A program made the position numbers and the translations under genes. The notes under the pieces are model-generated. The model saw only the letters and a list, made by a program, of their open reading frames with translations. It did not search any database and had not been told where the DNA came from. From Fimbriimonadales bacterium (GTDB taxonomy: Bacteria; Armatimonadota; Fimbriimonadia; Fimbriimonadales; ATM1), in the NCBI GenBank assembly GCA_035559795.1, contig DATMAR010000006.1:1-44345 (forward strand): a stretch of 44,345 nt of DNA, in the 5' to 3' direction. Of this stretch, positions 19,700-27,593 are shown in pieces; the stretch's first letter is position 1; the number at the start of each line of letters is the position of its first letter.

Positions 19700-19864
19700 A
19701 TTTTCATAATTCGAACGTTTCTAATGCTTCAGCCTACCCCTAATAAGTATACCTTTAAGAACTCGCCAATTTCTCTTTCTATCACTTTTACAATTTCTGC
19801 CAGTACTAATTCTCAACCAGCCAAGTCCGTAATTGTCCTAAACATATATGATATTCGATCATTC

Positions 19865-20617
19865 TCAATAGAACCATGCGGCTAAGAAATAATTTACGAT
19901 ATAAATCAAAACCATGCTTAAGACGACGGCATTGGTCGTCGAGCGCCCCACTCCGACGGCACCGCCCGTCGTTCTAAGCCCTTGCTGGCAACTTACGAGC
20001 GCAATGATAAGCCCGAAGAAGAGCGTTTTCGTTACCCCCCCCATGAAATCCCATGATTCGAGAAAAATCTTTACAGAACGGGTGAACTGGGTATAAGGAA
20101 CCCCTTCGAGTTGTGCAATCGTCATAGCCCCAAACATTCCCATAAAATCGCCAATTAATCCTAAAATGGGTAGCATCAGCGTCGCCGCAATCAGTCTCGG
20201 AACTAAAAGATAGTTATACGGGTGAACAGCGAGAGCGCGGAGGGCATCGAGTTGTTCCGTTACAGCCATCGAGCCGATTTGCGCCGCCATTGCACTTCCA
20301 CATCGTGCCGCTACCATAATTCCCGCAATCACTGGAGCGAGTTCGCGCGTGACGACCAGTCCGATTGTCCCCCCCACCAGCTCGGATGCTCCTGATTGAC
20401 GGAAAAGAGGTGCGACGTACAGCGACATAACAGCTCCGGAAGCGAATGTCGTAACCCCAACGATAGGAACAGAGGCGACACCGATAAAACTCATTTGTTG
20501 CAAAGTTTCTGCACCTTCGAAGGGACGACTAAAAATGCGTCGAACCCCCTCGTAGAGCAAAATCACGGACTCTCCGATGAATACGAGCGGAGCCATGACG
20601 AATGGCATGACTTTCAT
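19865..20617 (-). CDS. mlaE: MlaE-family ABC transporter permease
   Basis: 250 residues with five to six membrane helices, the normal size for MlaE/YrbE permeases that move phospholipids or similar lipids between the membranes of diderm bacteria. Recognisable parts are GVTTFASGAVMSLYVAPLFR, then the core loop TRELAPVIAGIMVAARCGSA and AAQIGSMAVTEQLDALRALA, and near the end GLRTTGGAVGVGRSTTNAVV. The ATPase (MlaF) and substrate-binding MCE protein (MlaD) usually encoded nearby are absent from this window. It lies 5 bp downstream of comEA on the same strand, so the two are probably co-transcribed. Confidence 0.93.
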   Translation of the reverse strand: MKVMPFVMAPLVFIGESVILLYEGVRRIFSRPFEGAETLQQMSFIGVASVPIVGVTTFASGAVMSLYVAPLFRQSGASELVGGTIGLVVTRELAPVIAGIMVAARCGSAMAAQIGSMAVTEQLDALRALAVHPYNYLLVPRLIAATLMLPILGLIGDFMGMFGAMTIAQLEGVPYTQFTRSVKIFLESWDFMGGVTKTLFFGLIIALVSCQQGLRTTGGAVGVGRSTTNAVVLSMVLIYIVNYFLAAWFY

Positions 20618-20622
20618 CGTGT

Positions 20623-21234
20623 TTACTGTACCGTGACGAACGGACGGATTGCAGCGAGTTTTTTCGGTCCGATTCCTTTCACTTCTAAAAGTTGTTCTAC
20701 GTTCTTGAATCCTCCGGTTTGCAGTCTATACTCTACGATTCTTTTCGCCGTGACAGGACCGATTCCCGGGAGTTCCTCTAATTCTTGTTCCGTGGCAGTA
20801 TTGATGTTGATAAGCCCCCCCGAGTGCGCACTTTCGCTTCGAGTTATTGCTCGAGAAGAGGAAGGAGGTGAAGCCTTCGCAGCATAAATTCCTAATTCAT
20901 CGGGACTGATTTCCTCGCCTTTTTCAGGAATATAGAGTTGCGTGTTGGGAACTAATTTCGCAGCCAGGTTGATTTGATTGGTGTCTGCGTTCTTCGTTGC
21001 TCCTCCGACTTCTTCTATCGCTTCGATGACGAGGGTTTCGTCCGTTACGTAGATAACGCTCGGATTTTTTACCGCTCCTGCAACATGAATGGGAAATTTT
21101 CCTTGTGCTAAAGCCTCTTGGGGAGTATCAGGACGGTGGAGTTGTTGGTAACCGAGCCAACCAGCCGCCCCTATTGCAACTCCTCCTATTGCTAATAGCC
21201 CTATTCGAGTAGTGCGGTCCAATCCATAAAGCAT
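20623..21234 (-). CDS. comEA: ComEA-like DNA-binding protein (SLBB plus helix-hairpin-helix)
   Basis: 203 residues from the ATG at 21234; a TTG at 21273 is an upstream alternative without a ribosome-binding site. The N-terminus has one membrane helix (IGLLAIGGVAIGAAGWLGY), then an SLBB-type domain starting FPIHVAGAVKNPSVIYV, a low-complexity Ser/Pro linker, and a C-terminal pair of helix-hairpin-helix motifs. These read INTATEQELEELPGIGPVTA and EQLLEVKGIGPKKLAAI. This order is that of ComEA, which binds incoming DNA outside the inner membrane during natural transformation. No other com gene is seen here. It shares an operon with mlaE. Confidence 0.9.
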   Translation of the reverse strand: MLYGLDRTTRIGLLAIGGVAIGAAGWLGYQQLHRPDTPQEALAQGKFPIHVAGAVKNPSVIYVTDETLVIEAIEEVGGATKNADTNQINLAAKLVPNTQLYIPEKGEEISPDELGIYAAKASPPSSSRAITRSESAHSGGLININTATEQELEELPGIGPVTAKRIVEYRLQTGGFKNVEQLLEVKGIGPKKLAAIRPFVTVQ

Positions 21235-21352
21235 AATACTTCTTTTCGACGAAAACCTACCTTTTCCTTGCAAAATTTCGATGAAACTCGTTTCTACGGG
21301 TACATGTTTGTTATAAAAATTGTTTTAATAGGTAAACTTCCATTTCACGAAC

Positions 21353-21438
<86 letters not shown>

Positions 21439-21525
21439 TACAATTCTCCATCTGGAATCCACGATATTTTTGCGTGTTTATAACCGAATAACAATGTGGA
21501 CAAGAAGGTAATAATAAAAAAATGA

Positions 21526-21600
21526 GCCTTCGTAGCTCAGGGGTAGAGCATCCCCTTGGTAAGGGGAAGGTCACGAGTTCGAATCTCGTCGAAGGCTCCA
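21526..21600 (+). tRNA. tRNA-Thr (GGT anticodon)
   Basis: Acceptor GCCTTCG (21526-21532) pairs with CGAAGGC (21590-21596), followed by discriminator T and encoded CCA. The anticodon stem CCCCT/AGGGG encloses TGGTA with anticodon GGT. The T-arm is CACGAGTTCGAATCTCGTC. It is 87 bp downstream of tRNA-Tyr in the same direction. Confidence 0.97.
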
Positions 21601-21662
21601 GTTAATCATATCGAGACTTCCTTACTCGGGGGTATAAACAACCTACTTATCCGAACACGAAG

Positions 21663-21675
21663 AGGTGTAACACCT
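21663..21675 (+). promoter_or_regulatory. Palindrome over the ribosome-binding site of the E1 gene
   Basis: AGGTGT (21663-21668) and ACACCT (21670-21675) are reverse complements around one A, ending one base before the ATG at 21677. The AGAGGTG part is the likely Shine-Dalgarno, so the site could be sealed by pairing or bound by a protein. The helix has nearly no loop, which favours an operator or an intermolecular interaction over a cis hairpin. Confidence 0.35.
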
Positions 21676-21676
21676 T

Positions 21677-23644
21677 ATGGCGATTTCGACTACGAAAACG
21701 TACAACAAACTCGACTTTCTCAAACTGATGTTCTTGAGCCGTGAGGGCGATAGAAGAGAGGCTGTATTACTCAGGCAAAGCAAAGGATGGTTTCAAGTTC
21801 ATGGAATGGGGCACGAGCCTCTCGCTGCGATCGTTTTGCATATGCGCGAAATGGATTACATTTTCCCTTATTACCGGGACCGCGCAATTATGCTCGCGCG
21901 TGGAATGACGAACCAGCAACTCGCTTATGCGTATTTTGCAAAGATGAATTCGAGCAGCGCTGGACGTCAAATGCCAGGGCATTACAGCAGTCGAAAACTC
22001 AACATTTGGAGCACTCCAACACCTACGGGAAGCAATCTTCTGCCCGCATGCGGGGCAGCCTGGGGCATGAAACTGGAGGGAAGCGACGGAGTTGTCCTTG
22101 CCACGGTGGGAGATGCAGCAAGCAGGCAGGGTGAATATTACGAAGCCGTCGCATTCGCGATTCAGGAGCGACTTCCTATTATCATCATGCTCGAAGACAA
22201 CCATTACGGAATCAGCACACCCACAGAGAAGTTCAATCCTTATCGTTTAGGAGTTTTCAGTGAGAAAGACCTCGTGCATGTAAATGCAAGACATCCAGAT
22301 AACGTGTTCGCAGCGGGAGGCGAAGCAATTGAAAAGGCACGAAAGGGTGGAGGACCGACGATTATGTGGTGCGAGTTGGACCGTCTCGGAAGTCACACGA
22401 GCAGCGACGACCAACGCGTGTATCGTTCGGAAGAGGAAATTTCAGAGATGATGAAGCGTGACCCCATTACGGTCGTTGCTAGAGAACTCATCGAAGCGGG
22501 TGAACTTACAGAAGACGATTGGGCTGGGATTCAAGAAGAAATTCGCGAGCAAGTAGACCGGGACTACATCGAAGCAGAAAACGCCCCTGACCCAGACCCG
22601 ACAAAACTTTTAGACGAACTTTATGGCGATTTGCCGACCCCTGAGCCTCCGCCTATCGAAGGTGGCAGGAAATGGCGAATGGTAGATGCATTGAATCAGG
22701 TGTTCAAGGTCGTTTTGGATAGAGATAGAAGAGTCGTTTTCTTCGGACAAGACATCGAAGATCCGAAAGGTGGTGTTTTCAAACTCACGGATGGGCTTTC
22801 GACCGCTCATCCAGATAGGGTTTTCAATTCACCACTTGCAGAGGCAACGATTATCGGAGTCGCGTGCGGACTAGCATGTTATGGAATGCGTCCGGTTTTC
22901 GAATTGCAGTTCATTGATTTCGTCGGAACGGGATGGAATCAACTTGTGAATAACTTGGCGACGATTCGATGGAGAAGTTACGGAGAATGGAAATGTCCAG
23001 CAGTGATTTATGCTCCTTACGGCGCGTATTTACCAGGCGGTTCGATCTGGCATAGTCAAGCGAACGAATCCGCGATTGCGCACTACCCTGGTTTGCGTGT
23101 AGTGATTCCAACGACTCCGCAAGATGCTGCAGGCTTGATGTGGACAGCAATGCATGCAGAAGACCCGACTATTGTGCTCGTACCGAAGCATCGTTTCCGA
23201 CAGCAAATCGACGTTCCTGAAGAGCTGGAAGCTGTTCCTATCGGAAAAGCCCGAGTTTGGAAAGAAGGTACCGATGTTACAGTGGTCACTTGGGGAAATT
23301 GCATCGAACAAGCAGAAGAGGCGGCGCAGAAATTAGAAGGCGAAGTCTCTGTTGAAATCATTGATTTAAGGTCTGTTTATCCATGGGACAAAGAAACGGT
23401 AGCAAAGTCTCTGGAAAAGACGGGGAGGCTCGTCGTAATTCAAGAAGATAGCGAAGCGTGTAGCGTTGGACAGATGATTATTTCGGAAATGACATCGAAT
23501 CCTGAAACGTGGGGTTATTTCATCAGCCAACCGCAGTTGGTTTCGAAAGCGCATGTGCATATAGGCTACAACCCGATATGGGAATACGCGGCGTTGCCGG
23601 ATACAGAACGAGTTATCGCGGCGATTCGGAGAGTGATGGAGTAA
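21677..23644 (+). CDS. 2-oxoacid dehydrogenase E1 component, fused alpha and beta subunits
   Basis: 655 residues. E1 uses thiamine diphosphate to decarboxylate a 2-oxoacid and passes the acyl group to the lipoyl E2. The alpha-type half (about 1-320) contains the thiamine-binding motif VGDAASRQGEYYEAV through LEDNHYGIST. The beta-type half (about 340-655) has RVVFFGQDIEDPKGGVFKLT, RVFNSPLAEATIIGVACGLA and HSQANESAIAHYPGLRVVIP. Single-chain alpha-beta fusions like this resemble branched-chain or acetoin-type E1 enzymes more than homodimeric AceE, so the substrate (pyruvate, branched-chain or other) stays open. The lipoyl E2 gene is at 25339, separated by two PEP-CTERM genes on the other strand. 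A strong terminator follows at 23701. Confidence 0.9.
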   Translation: MAISTTKTYNKLDFLKLMFLSREGDRREAVLLRQSKGWFQVHGMGHEPLAAIVLHMREMDYIFPYYRDRAIMLARGMTNQQLAYAYFAKMNSSSAGRQMPGHYSSRKLNIWSTPTPTGSNLLPACGAAWGMKLEGSDGVVLATVGDAASRQGEYYEAVAFAIQERLPIIIMLEDNHYGISTPTEKFNPYRLGVFSEKDLVHVNARHPDNVFAAGGEAIEKARKGGGPTIMWCELDRLGSHTSSDDQRVYRSEEEISEMMKRDPITVVARELIEAGELTEDDWAGIQEEIREQVDRDYIEAENAPDPDPTKLLDELYGDLPTPEPPPIEGGRKWRMVDALNQVFKVVLDRDRRVVFFGQDIEDPKGGVFKLTDGLSTAHPDRVFNSPLAEATIIGVACGLACYGMRPVFELQFIDFVGTGWNQLVNNLATIRWRSYGEWKCPAVIYAPYGAYLPGGSIWHSQANESAIAHYPGLRVVIPTTPQDAAGLMWTAMHAEDPTIVLVPKHRFRQQIDVPEELEAVPIGKARVWKEGTDVTVVTWGNCIEQAEEAAQKLEGEVSVEIIDLRSVYPWDKETVAKSLEKTGRLVVIQEDSEACSVGQMIISEMTSNPETWGYFISQPQLVSKAHVHIGYNPIWEYAALPDTERVIAAIRRVME

Positions 23645-23700
23645 ACAAAAAGTGTAGTATCGCACTTTGTTTGCAGGCTAATCGAGTTATCTGAAAGGGA

Positions 23701-23728
23701 AAACCCTCCGAACAATCGGAGGGTTTTA
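23701..23728 (+). terminator. Rho-independent terminator after the E1 gene, probably bidirectional
   Basis: AAACCCTCCGA (23701-23711) and TCGGAGGGTTT (23716-23726) form a perfect 11-bp stem with loop ACAA, followed by TTATTTA. The reverse strand also has an AAAACCCTCC arm leading into TTTTCCC, so it can serve the convergent PEP-CTERM gene ending at 23758. Confidence 0.92.
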
Positions 23729-23757
23729 TTTAGAAGGAGATTTTAGATTTTAGACTG

Positions 23758-24396
23758 TTATTTTTTTCGCCTTCTCAAGAGTGCGATTATTCCGCAAGAT
23801 AGTGCGGTGATTGTTGCGGGTTCCGGAACCGCATTCTGCTCTATGTGCCCAAGGGAGGCTATGCTCGGGGTTGGCAAAGTGTCTCCATCTATATCGAGGA
23901 AGAAAGATTTCTTGACTTTGTATGCCTCGACAGGATGGTCGAAATGCAGGGTTTCTACGAGAGTAAAAGGACCGTCTTGACCTCCATCGTATCCTCCGCC
24001 GAGAATCTGACCGTCGGCGGACGCAAGCACATTTCCGCTCAAATCTTCGACGACCTCGTTCCAGAAGATTCGACCTTTATCCCAAACCCCACCAGTAAGT
24101 ACCATTATGAGGTCGGAAACCGGGTAGCACGCACTGGAATCCACCTCATAAAGAATCGTCACCGTTGCGGCAGAAAATCCCGTGTTGTCTCCTACGGTGA
24201 CCGGAACTTTTCCGGCATAAAAGTTGATTTGGCTATCGCAGAAGCCATCAACCTCCCAAGGAATATCCTCATCGTACTGCGGTATGAATGAAGCATGAGA
24301 TTCGAGAACGTCATAAACGAATCCATCGGCTAAGGCAGCAGCCGCAAGCGAGAAGACTGTAATAACAGTCCAGATTTTCGCTCCTGTTCTCACCAT
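23758..24396 (-). CDS. PEP-CTERM sorting-domain protein, paralogue 1
   Basis: 212 residues, exported. A signal peptide with hydrophobic core (WTVITVFSLAAAALA) precedes a ~165-residue extracytoplasmic domain of unknown fold, which begins GFVYDVLESHASFIPQYDED. The C-terminus is a PEP-CTERM sorting signal: AVPEPATITALSCGIIALL followed by RRRKK. PEP-CTERM proteins are processed by exosortase and displayed or released at the cell surface in diderm bacteria that make exopolysaccharide. Two cysteines (in DGFCDS and SSACYP) are conserved with the paralogue and could form a disulfide. AAAGGAG ahead of the ATG is a good ribosome-binding site. It is a tandem duplicate of the gene at 24529. No exosortase gene is in the window. 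Confidence 0.88.
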   Translation of the reverse strand: MVRTGAKIWTVITVFSLAAAALADGFVYDVLESHASFIPQYDEDIPWEVDGFCDSQINFYAGKVPVTVGDNTGFSAATVTILYEVDSSACYPVSDLIMVLTGGVWDKGRIFWNEVVEDLSGNVLASADGQILGGGYDGGQDGPFTLVETLHFDHPVEAYKVKKSFFLDIDGDTLPTPSIASLGHIEQNAVPEPATITALSCGIIALLRRRKK

Positions 24397-24422
24397 ATTT
24401 TTTTTCTCCTTTTCCCAGAGGG

Positions 24423-24474
24423 CGAAACTTAGTTTCGGACGAAAATACTATATCATAGTTTTTCGCAAATGCAA
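24423..24474 (-). promoter_or_regulatory. Candidate promoter and operator for PEP-CTERM gene 1
   Basis: On the minus strand TTGCAT (24469-24474) and TATAGT (24447-24452) are 16 bp apart, fitting a -35/-10 pair. The expected start point is near 24440. CGAAACT (24423-24429) and AGTTTCG (24431-24437) form an inverted repeat right there, suitable for an operator or a 5' hairpin. Predicted by eye only. Confidence 0.4.
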
Positions 24475-24528
24475 TACCGAAGTTATTAAAAATCTCGAAA
24501 AATATTAAAAACCTGGTATTTTTTGGGG

Positions 24529-25164
24529 CTATTTCTTTCGACGTTTGAAAAGAAGAGCGATTCCTATACCGAAGGAGGCGATTGTAGCAGGCTCTGGGAC
24601 ACCGGTTTGCTCAATGTGATAGAGCGCGGCGACGCTGTCCGAAGGGGGTGGGTCACCCGCGATGTCGAGGAAAAAGCTCTTTTTGACCTTATAATGCGAG
24701 ACTGGACTCGAAAGGGCGATAGAGGTGTTAATTGAAAAATCTCCATCACTACCGCCGGAATAAAAAGAGCCGAGTATCGAACCTGTTCCCGTGCCGAGGA
24801 CGTTTCCATTCAAATCCTCTACGACTTCTGCCCAAAGGATCCGACCTTGGTCTGCCACAGTCCCCGTGAGCGACATCTGAATCATTTCGACGGGATAGCA
24901 CTCACTGGAGTCCACTTCGTAAAGAATCGTCACTGTTGCGGCAGAGAATTTCGTGTCATCTCCTACAGTAACGGGGACATCTTCCGCATGGAAGGTGATC
25001 GTGTTATCACAGTCTCCTCCGATAGTCCAGGAGATGTCAGCGTCGGCTTGGGGGATGAAAGAGACATGGGATTCTAAAACGTTGTAATTAAAACTTTGAG
25101 ATATTGCGGGGGTTACGAGGAGTAAAAATCCAAGTAAGGTAATGCGCTTCGTTCGGTTCTTCAT
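24529..25164 (-). CDS. PEP-CTERM sorting-domain protein, paralogue 2
   Basis: 211 residues from the ATG at 25164; a TTG two codons upstream is an alternative. AGGAG sits 9 nt before the ATG. It has a signal peptide (ITLLGFLLLVTPAISQ), a domain matching that of the gene at 23758 almost from end to end (FNYNVLESHVSFIPQADADI; SAATVTILYEVDSSECYP; KVKKSFFLDIAGD), and the sorting signal GVPEPATIASFGIGIALLF with RRKK. The conserved Cys pair is kept. The two genes are tandem duplicates that have diverged mainly at the N-terminus and in the loop around residues 140-165. The domain itself does not match a family I can name. Confidence 0.88.
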   Translation of the reverse strand: MKNRTKRITLLGFLLLVTPAISQSFNYNVLESHVSFIPQADADISWTIGGDCDNTITFHAEDVPVTVGDDTKFSAATVTILYEVDSSECYPVEMIQMSLTGTVADQGRILWAEVVEDLNGNVLGTGTGSILGSFYSGGSDGDFSINTSIALSSPVSHYKVKKSFFLDIAGDPPPSDSVAALYHIEQTGVPEPATIASFGIGIALLFKRRKK

Positions 25165-25193
25165 CTCCAAGGCTCCTTTTGCGAAAAAGAATG

Positions 25194-25211
25194 CTCGAAG
25201 TAACCTTCGAG
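25194..25211. repeat. Inverted repeat in the divergent PEP-CTERM 2 / E2 intergenic region
   Basis: CTCGAAG (25194-25200), loop TAAC, CTTCGAG (25205-25211). It lies about 30 bp upstream of the PEP-CTERM 2 start and 130 bp upstream of the E2 start. GATTATAACAT just after it is a possible -10 for the plus strand. It may be an operator shared by the divergent genes. Confidence 0.4.
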
Positions 25212-25338
25212 TATTTTAGGATTATAACATAGGTTTGATATAAATGCCCGTGTGATTTTTCAAAACTCGCAATCTTACTTGCTTTCTATGTCAATTGGCT
25301 TGTCCATTGGGATAGAATCTCTTTGCGAAAGAAAGAAT

Positions 25339-26574
25339 ATGCCAGTAGTTTCTATAAGGATTCCGCAAATGGGAGAAGGGCTTCAAGAGGCAAGGTTGGT
25401 TGCCTTTTTAAAGAAGCCTGGAGACAAAGTCAAACGCGACGAACCTCTTTATCAGATGGAGACCGACAAGGCGGTTATGGACGTCGAATCGCCTTATGAA
25501 GGGGTGCTTCTCGAGTGGTTGACGAAAGAGGATGTCGTACTGCCGATTGGTACGGAGATCGCGAAAATGGAGGTCGCTGAAGGGGTTCGCGAGATGCCGG
25601 TCGGGCACGAAATGCCAAAAAAAGAAGCCCCAGTTTCAGTATCTTCACAAGTTGCAACAATCGAAGATGGAGAGGAAGCACTTGCAGTCGAGGCAAGGAG
25701 AGCGGAAACCGCGCGGAACCGAGATATCCCTCCCAAGACCAGAAGGTATTTGAAAGAGAAGGGACTTTTGGAAGTGGCGCATTTGATTCCCTCGAAAACG
25801 CAAAAGTTGATGCCCGAAGACGTGGATGCGTATTTGGCTGCGCAATCGGCTGCTGCACCGACAGCCCCCCCGTCTGCCGCAGTTGCTTTGAAATCCACTG
25901 CGGAATACGAAGAGTTCGCATTGAGTCAAAGGCAAAGGACGCTTTCTTACCGCCTTGCCAGAGGGGCTCAGGTATGTGTTCCTGGAACCATTATGACGGA
26001 ATGCGGTTGGGAAAAAATCGAGGAAGCACGAGAAGAATTGAAAAGACAGGGGGGGGAATTCCAACCGAGCGCGTTTACGATGATGGCATGGTGTGTCGTC
26101 CAAGCGATGAAAGATCATCCGAAATTCCGAAGCATTATGCCGAACGAAAATACTTTGAGAACGTATAAACACGTGCATTTGGGAATCGCAGTCGCTTTGC
26201 CCGGGGACGAATTGGTTACTGCTGTCGTTCCGAACGCGGATACGATGAGTTGGCGGGAATTCGCACAAGCCGCAAGACAGCAAATAGAATTAGCGCGCAA
26301 TGGTCAAGACCAAGCGACAGAAGCAACGACTTTGAGCATCACGAACATGAGTGCCTTCGGACTTTTGAATGCTGTGCCTGTAGTCGTTTCTCCTGCTGTT
26401 GCTACGCTCTTTTTAGGAGAGCCGTATTGGAAGGCTGTGCCAAAGATGGGCGGATTCGATTTTTCGCGTGTAGTGATGCTTTCTCTCACCTTCGACCATC
26501 GTGTGATTAATGGTGTCGGCGCAGCGAATTTTTTGAACGATGTGAAGGCGAAAATCGAGAACTTTTCGTTCTGA
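25339..26574 (+). CDS. 2-oxoacid dehydrogenase E2 component (dihydrolipoamide acyltransferase)
   Basis: 411 residues. A single N-terminal lipoyl domain with the acceptor lysine at Lys44 (METDKAVMDV) is followed by a linker, a peripheral-subunit-binding domain (about 123-160; IPPKTRRYLKEKGLLEVAHL), a Pro/Ala-rich linker and the catalytic domain. The active-site motif near the end is FDHRVINGVGAANF, with His387 present but Asn391 where DHRxxDG enzymes have Asp. The catalytic domain still holds the substrate-side segment LSITNMSAFGLL. It transfers acyl groups from the E1 lipoyl intermediate to CoA. ATG 25339 is chosen because the lipoyl fold begins there. It presumably works with the fused E1 gene at 21677. 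E3 is not in the window. Confidence 0.9.
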   Translation: MPVVSIRIPQMGEGLQEARLVAFLKKPGDKVKRDEPLYQMETDKAVMDVESPYEGVLLEWLTKEDVVLPIGTEIAKMEVAEGVREMPVGHEMPKKEAPVSVSSQVATIEDGEEALAVEARRAETARNRDIPPKTRRYLKEKGLLEVAHLIPSKTQKLMPEDVDAYLAAQSAAAPTAPPSAAVALKSTAEYEEFALSQRQRTLSYRLARGAQVCVPGTIMTECGWEKIEEAREELKRQGGEFQPSAFTMMAWCVVQAMKDHPKFRSIMPNENTLRTYKHVHLGIAVALPGDELVTAVVPNADTMSWREFAQAARQQIELARNGQDQATEATTLSITNMSAFGLLNAVPVVVSPAVATLFLGEPYWKAVPKMGGFDFSRVVMLSLTFDHRVINGVGAANFLNDVKAKIENFSF

Positions 26575-27034
26575 CAAATGGTCTTTTGCGCCTTTGCATG
26601 TTAGTTTCGTTGGTATAAACCGGCTTCCGGAGTAACTATTAAACTGAACGGGGGGCTTTCCTGTAGCCAGGATTATGCAAAGCATTCTCGACACTTCTTT
26701 CCCATTGAGCATTCGTTTTCTTAGTTACAGAGACGAAGTTCGGGAGAGCGCTCTTAGTAGAGTGTTTGAAACGATATTCAAAAAAAATCGGTTCCCCTTG
26801 CGGAGCAGAGGGAAACCTACGGAGGGGGTGTTCAAACAAAGCGTATCTATCATTGAAAAGAAAAGATTTTCACCCCCTCCTTAAAGGTTCCCCCTCTTCG
26901 CTTTCGCTCGAAGGGGAACCGGACTGATGTGGATATCTTTACTAGACAAACATTTACTGAACAATGTCAATCAGTCATTGCCATCGCATGTTAAAAAAAA
27001 TCTGTGATATTGTGGAACCATACTTTTCTGAAAC
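26575..27034. other. Intergenic region carrying a foldback repeat
   Basis: The 460 bp after the E2 gene hold no supported gene. A short open frame across 26675-26884 has only repeat-derived sequence and is rejected. The notable content is the 133-bp foldback repeat. A 23-bp segment at 26968-26990 (starting CAATCA) recurs with 20 of 23 positions at 31975-31997. Confidence 0.7.
26789..26921. repeat. 133-bp foldback (MITE-like) element with nested palindromes
   Basis: The left arm (26789-26830) starts CGGTTCCCCTT and ends GGAGGGGGTG. The right arm (26871-26921) is its imperfect reverse complement, with perfect 10-bp pairing at 26821-26830/26871-26880 and matching CGGTTCCCC outer ends. A 40-bp central part is unrelated. 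The right arm itself contains the hairpin GGTTCCCC (26886-26893) with GGGGAACC (26913-26920) around a CTTCGCTTTCGCTCGAAG core. It may also terminate E2 transcription. Its outer ends look like non-autonomous mobile repeats, but no target-site duplication is clear. Confidence 0.65.
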
Positions 27035-27469
27035 ATGAAAACTTGGCAACTAAAAATTTCTTCGCTCGATATGCGCAGGATGTCTTTTTGTGCGGAAAGA
27101 GATTATCCCGAAGAAACGGTAGGTGCGCTTTTGGGGAGAATCGAGGATGGTTGTTATTTCGTAAAGGAAATCGTTCCTTTGGAGAATCGGGAGGAAATGC
27201 ATCCCGAACGCGCTTTCTTCGTCCCTCCGGAAAAGGTACTCGAATTGGAAAAACTTGCGTTATCGAATGGCTGTCAGGTGGTAGGGTGGTATCATAGTCA
27301 CCCGGATACGCGCGCTATGCCAAGCCGAGAAGATTTGCAATGTGCGTTTCCTTTGTATGTTTATCCTATACTTTCGGTAGTACATGGCTTGGTTCGGGAA
27401 ATCGAATGTTGGAGGCTTCGAGACGAAGGAGAAGGTTTCGAGCCAGTGGAAATTGTAGAAATCGAATAA
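27035..27469 (+). CDS. JAMM/MPN (Mov34/PAD-1) family metalloprotease
   Basis: 144 residues, the size of a minimal bacterial JAMM protease. The zinc-binding JAMM signature is complete in GWYHSHPDTRAMPSREDL, giving H-x-H, then seven residues, Ser, two residues and Asp. The expected upstream Glu lies in EETVGALLG. Such proteases cut C-terminal extensions or adducts from ubiquitin-like sulfur-carrier proteins (MoaD/ThiS/CysO type). It is next to a MoeB/rhodanese protein that would activate such carriers, but no carrier gene is seen. It is soluble, without a signal peptide. It starts 460 bp after E2 and ends 124 bp before the MoeB-like gene, separated by REP-like DNA. Confidence 0.88.
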   Translation: MKTWQLKISSLDMRRMSFCAERDYPEETVGALLGRIEDGCYFVKEIVPLENREEMHPERAFFVPPEKVLELEKLALSNGCQVVGWYHSHPDTRAMPSREDLQCAFPLYVYPILSVVHGLVREIECWRLRDEGEGFEPVEIVEIE

Positions 27470-27506
27470 GTCGCTATGAGACTTTTTAAACAGAAGGGAA
27501 CAATGC

Positions 27507-27563
27507 GTTCCCAAGCAGAGCTTGGGAACGAGGAGATAAGCGGGATTAGGAACGAGGAGATAA
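27507..27563. repeat. REP-like palindrome and 15-bp direct repeats
   Basis: GTTCCCAAGC (27507-27516) and GCTTGGGAAC (27520-27529) are 10-bp reverse complements with a 3-nt loop. The 15-bp GGAACGAGGAGATAA occurs at 27525-27539 and again at 27549-27563. The hairpin class is a common dispersed repeat type. It lies between the JAMM and MoeB-like genes. Confidence 0.75.
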
Positions 27564-27593
27564 TCGAAATTATAGAAACAGGATAATCTCACC

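Noticed and set aside
26675-26884. Open frame of 69 codons after the E2 gene
   Set aside because: Most of it is translated foldback repeat, so it is not a credible protein.
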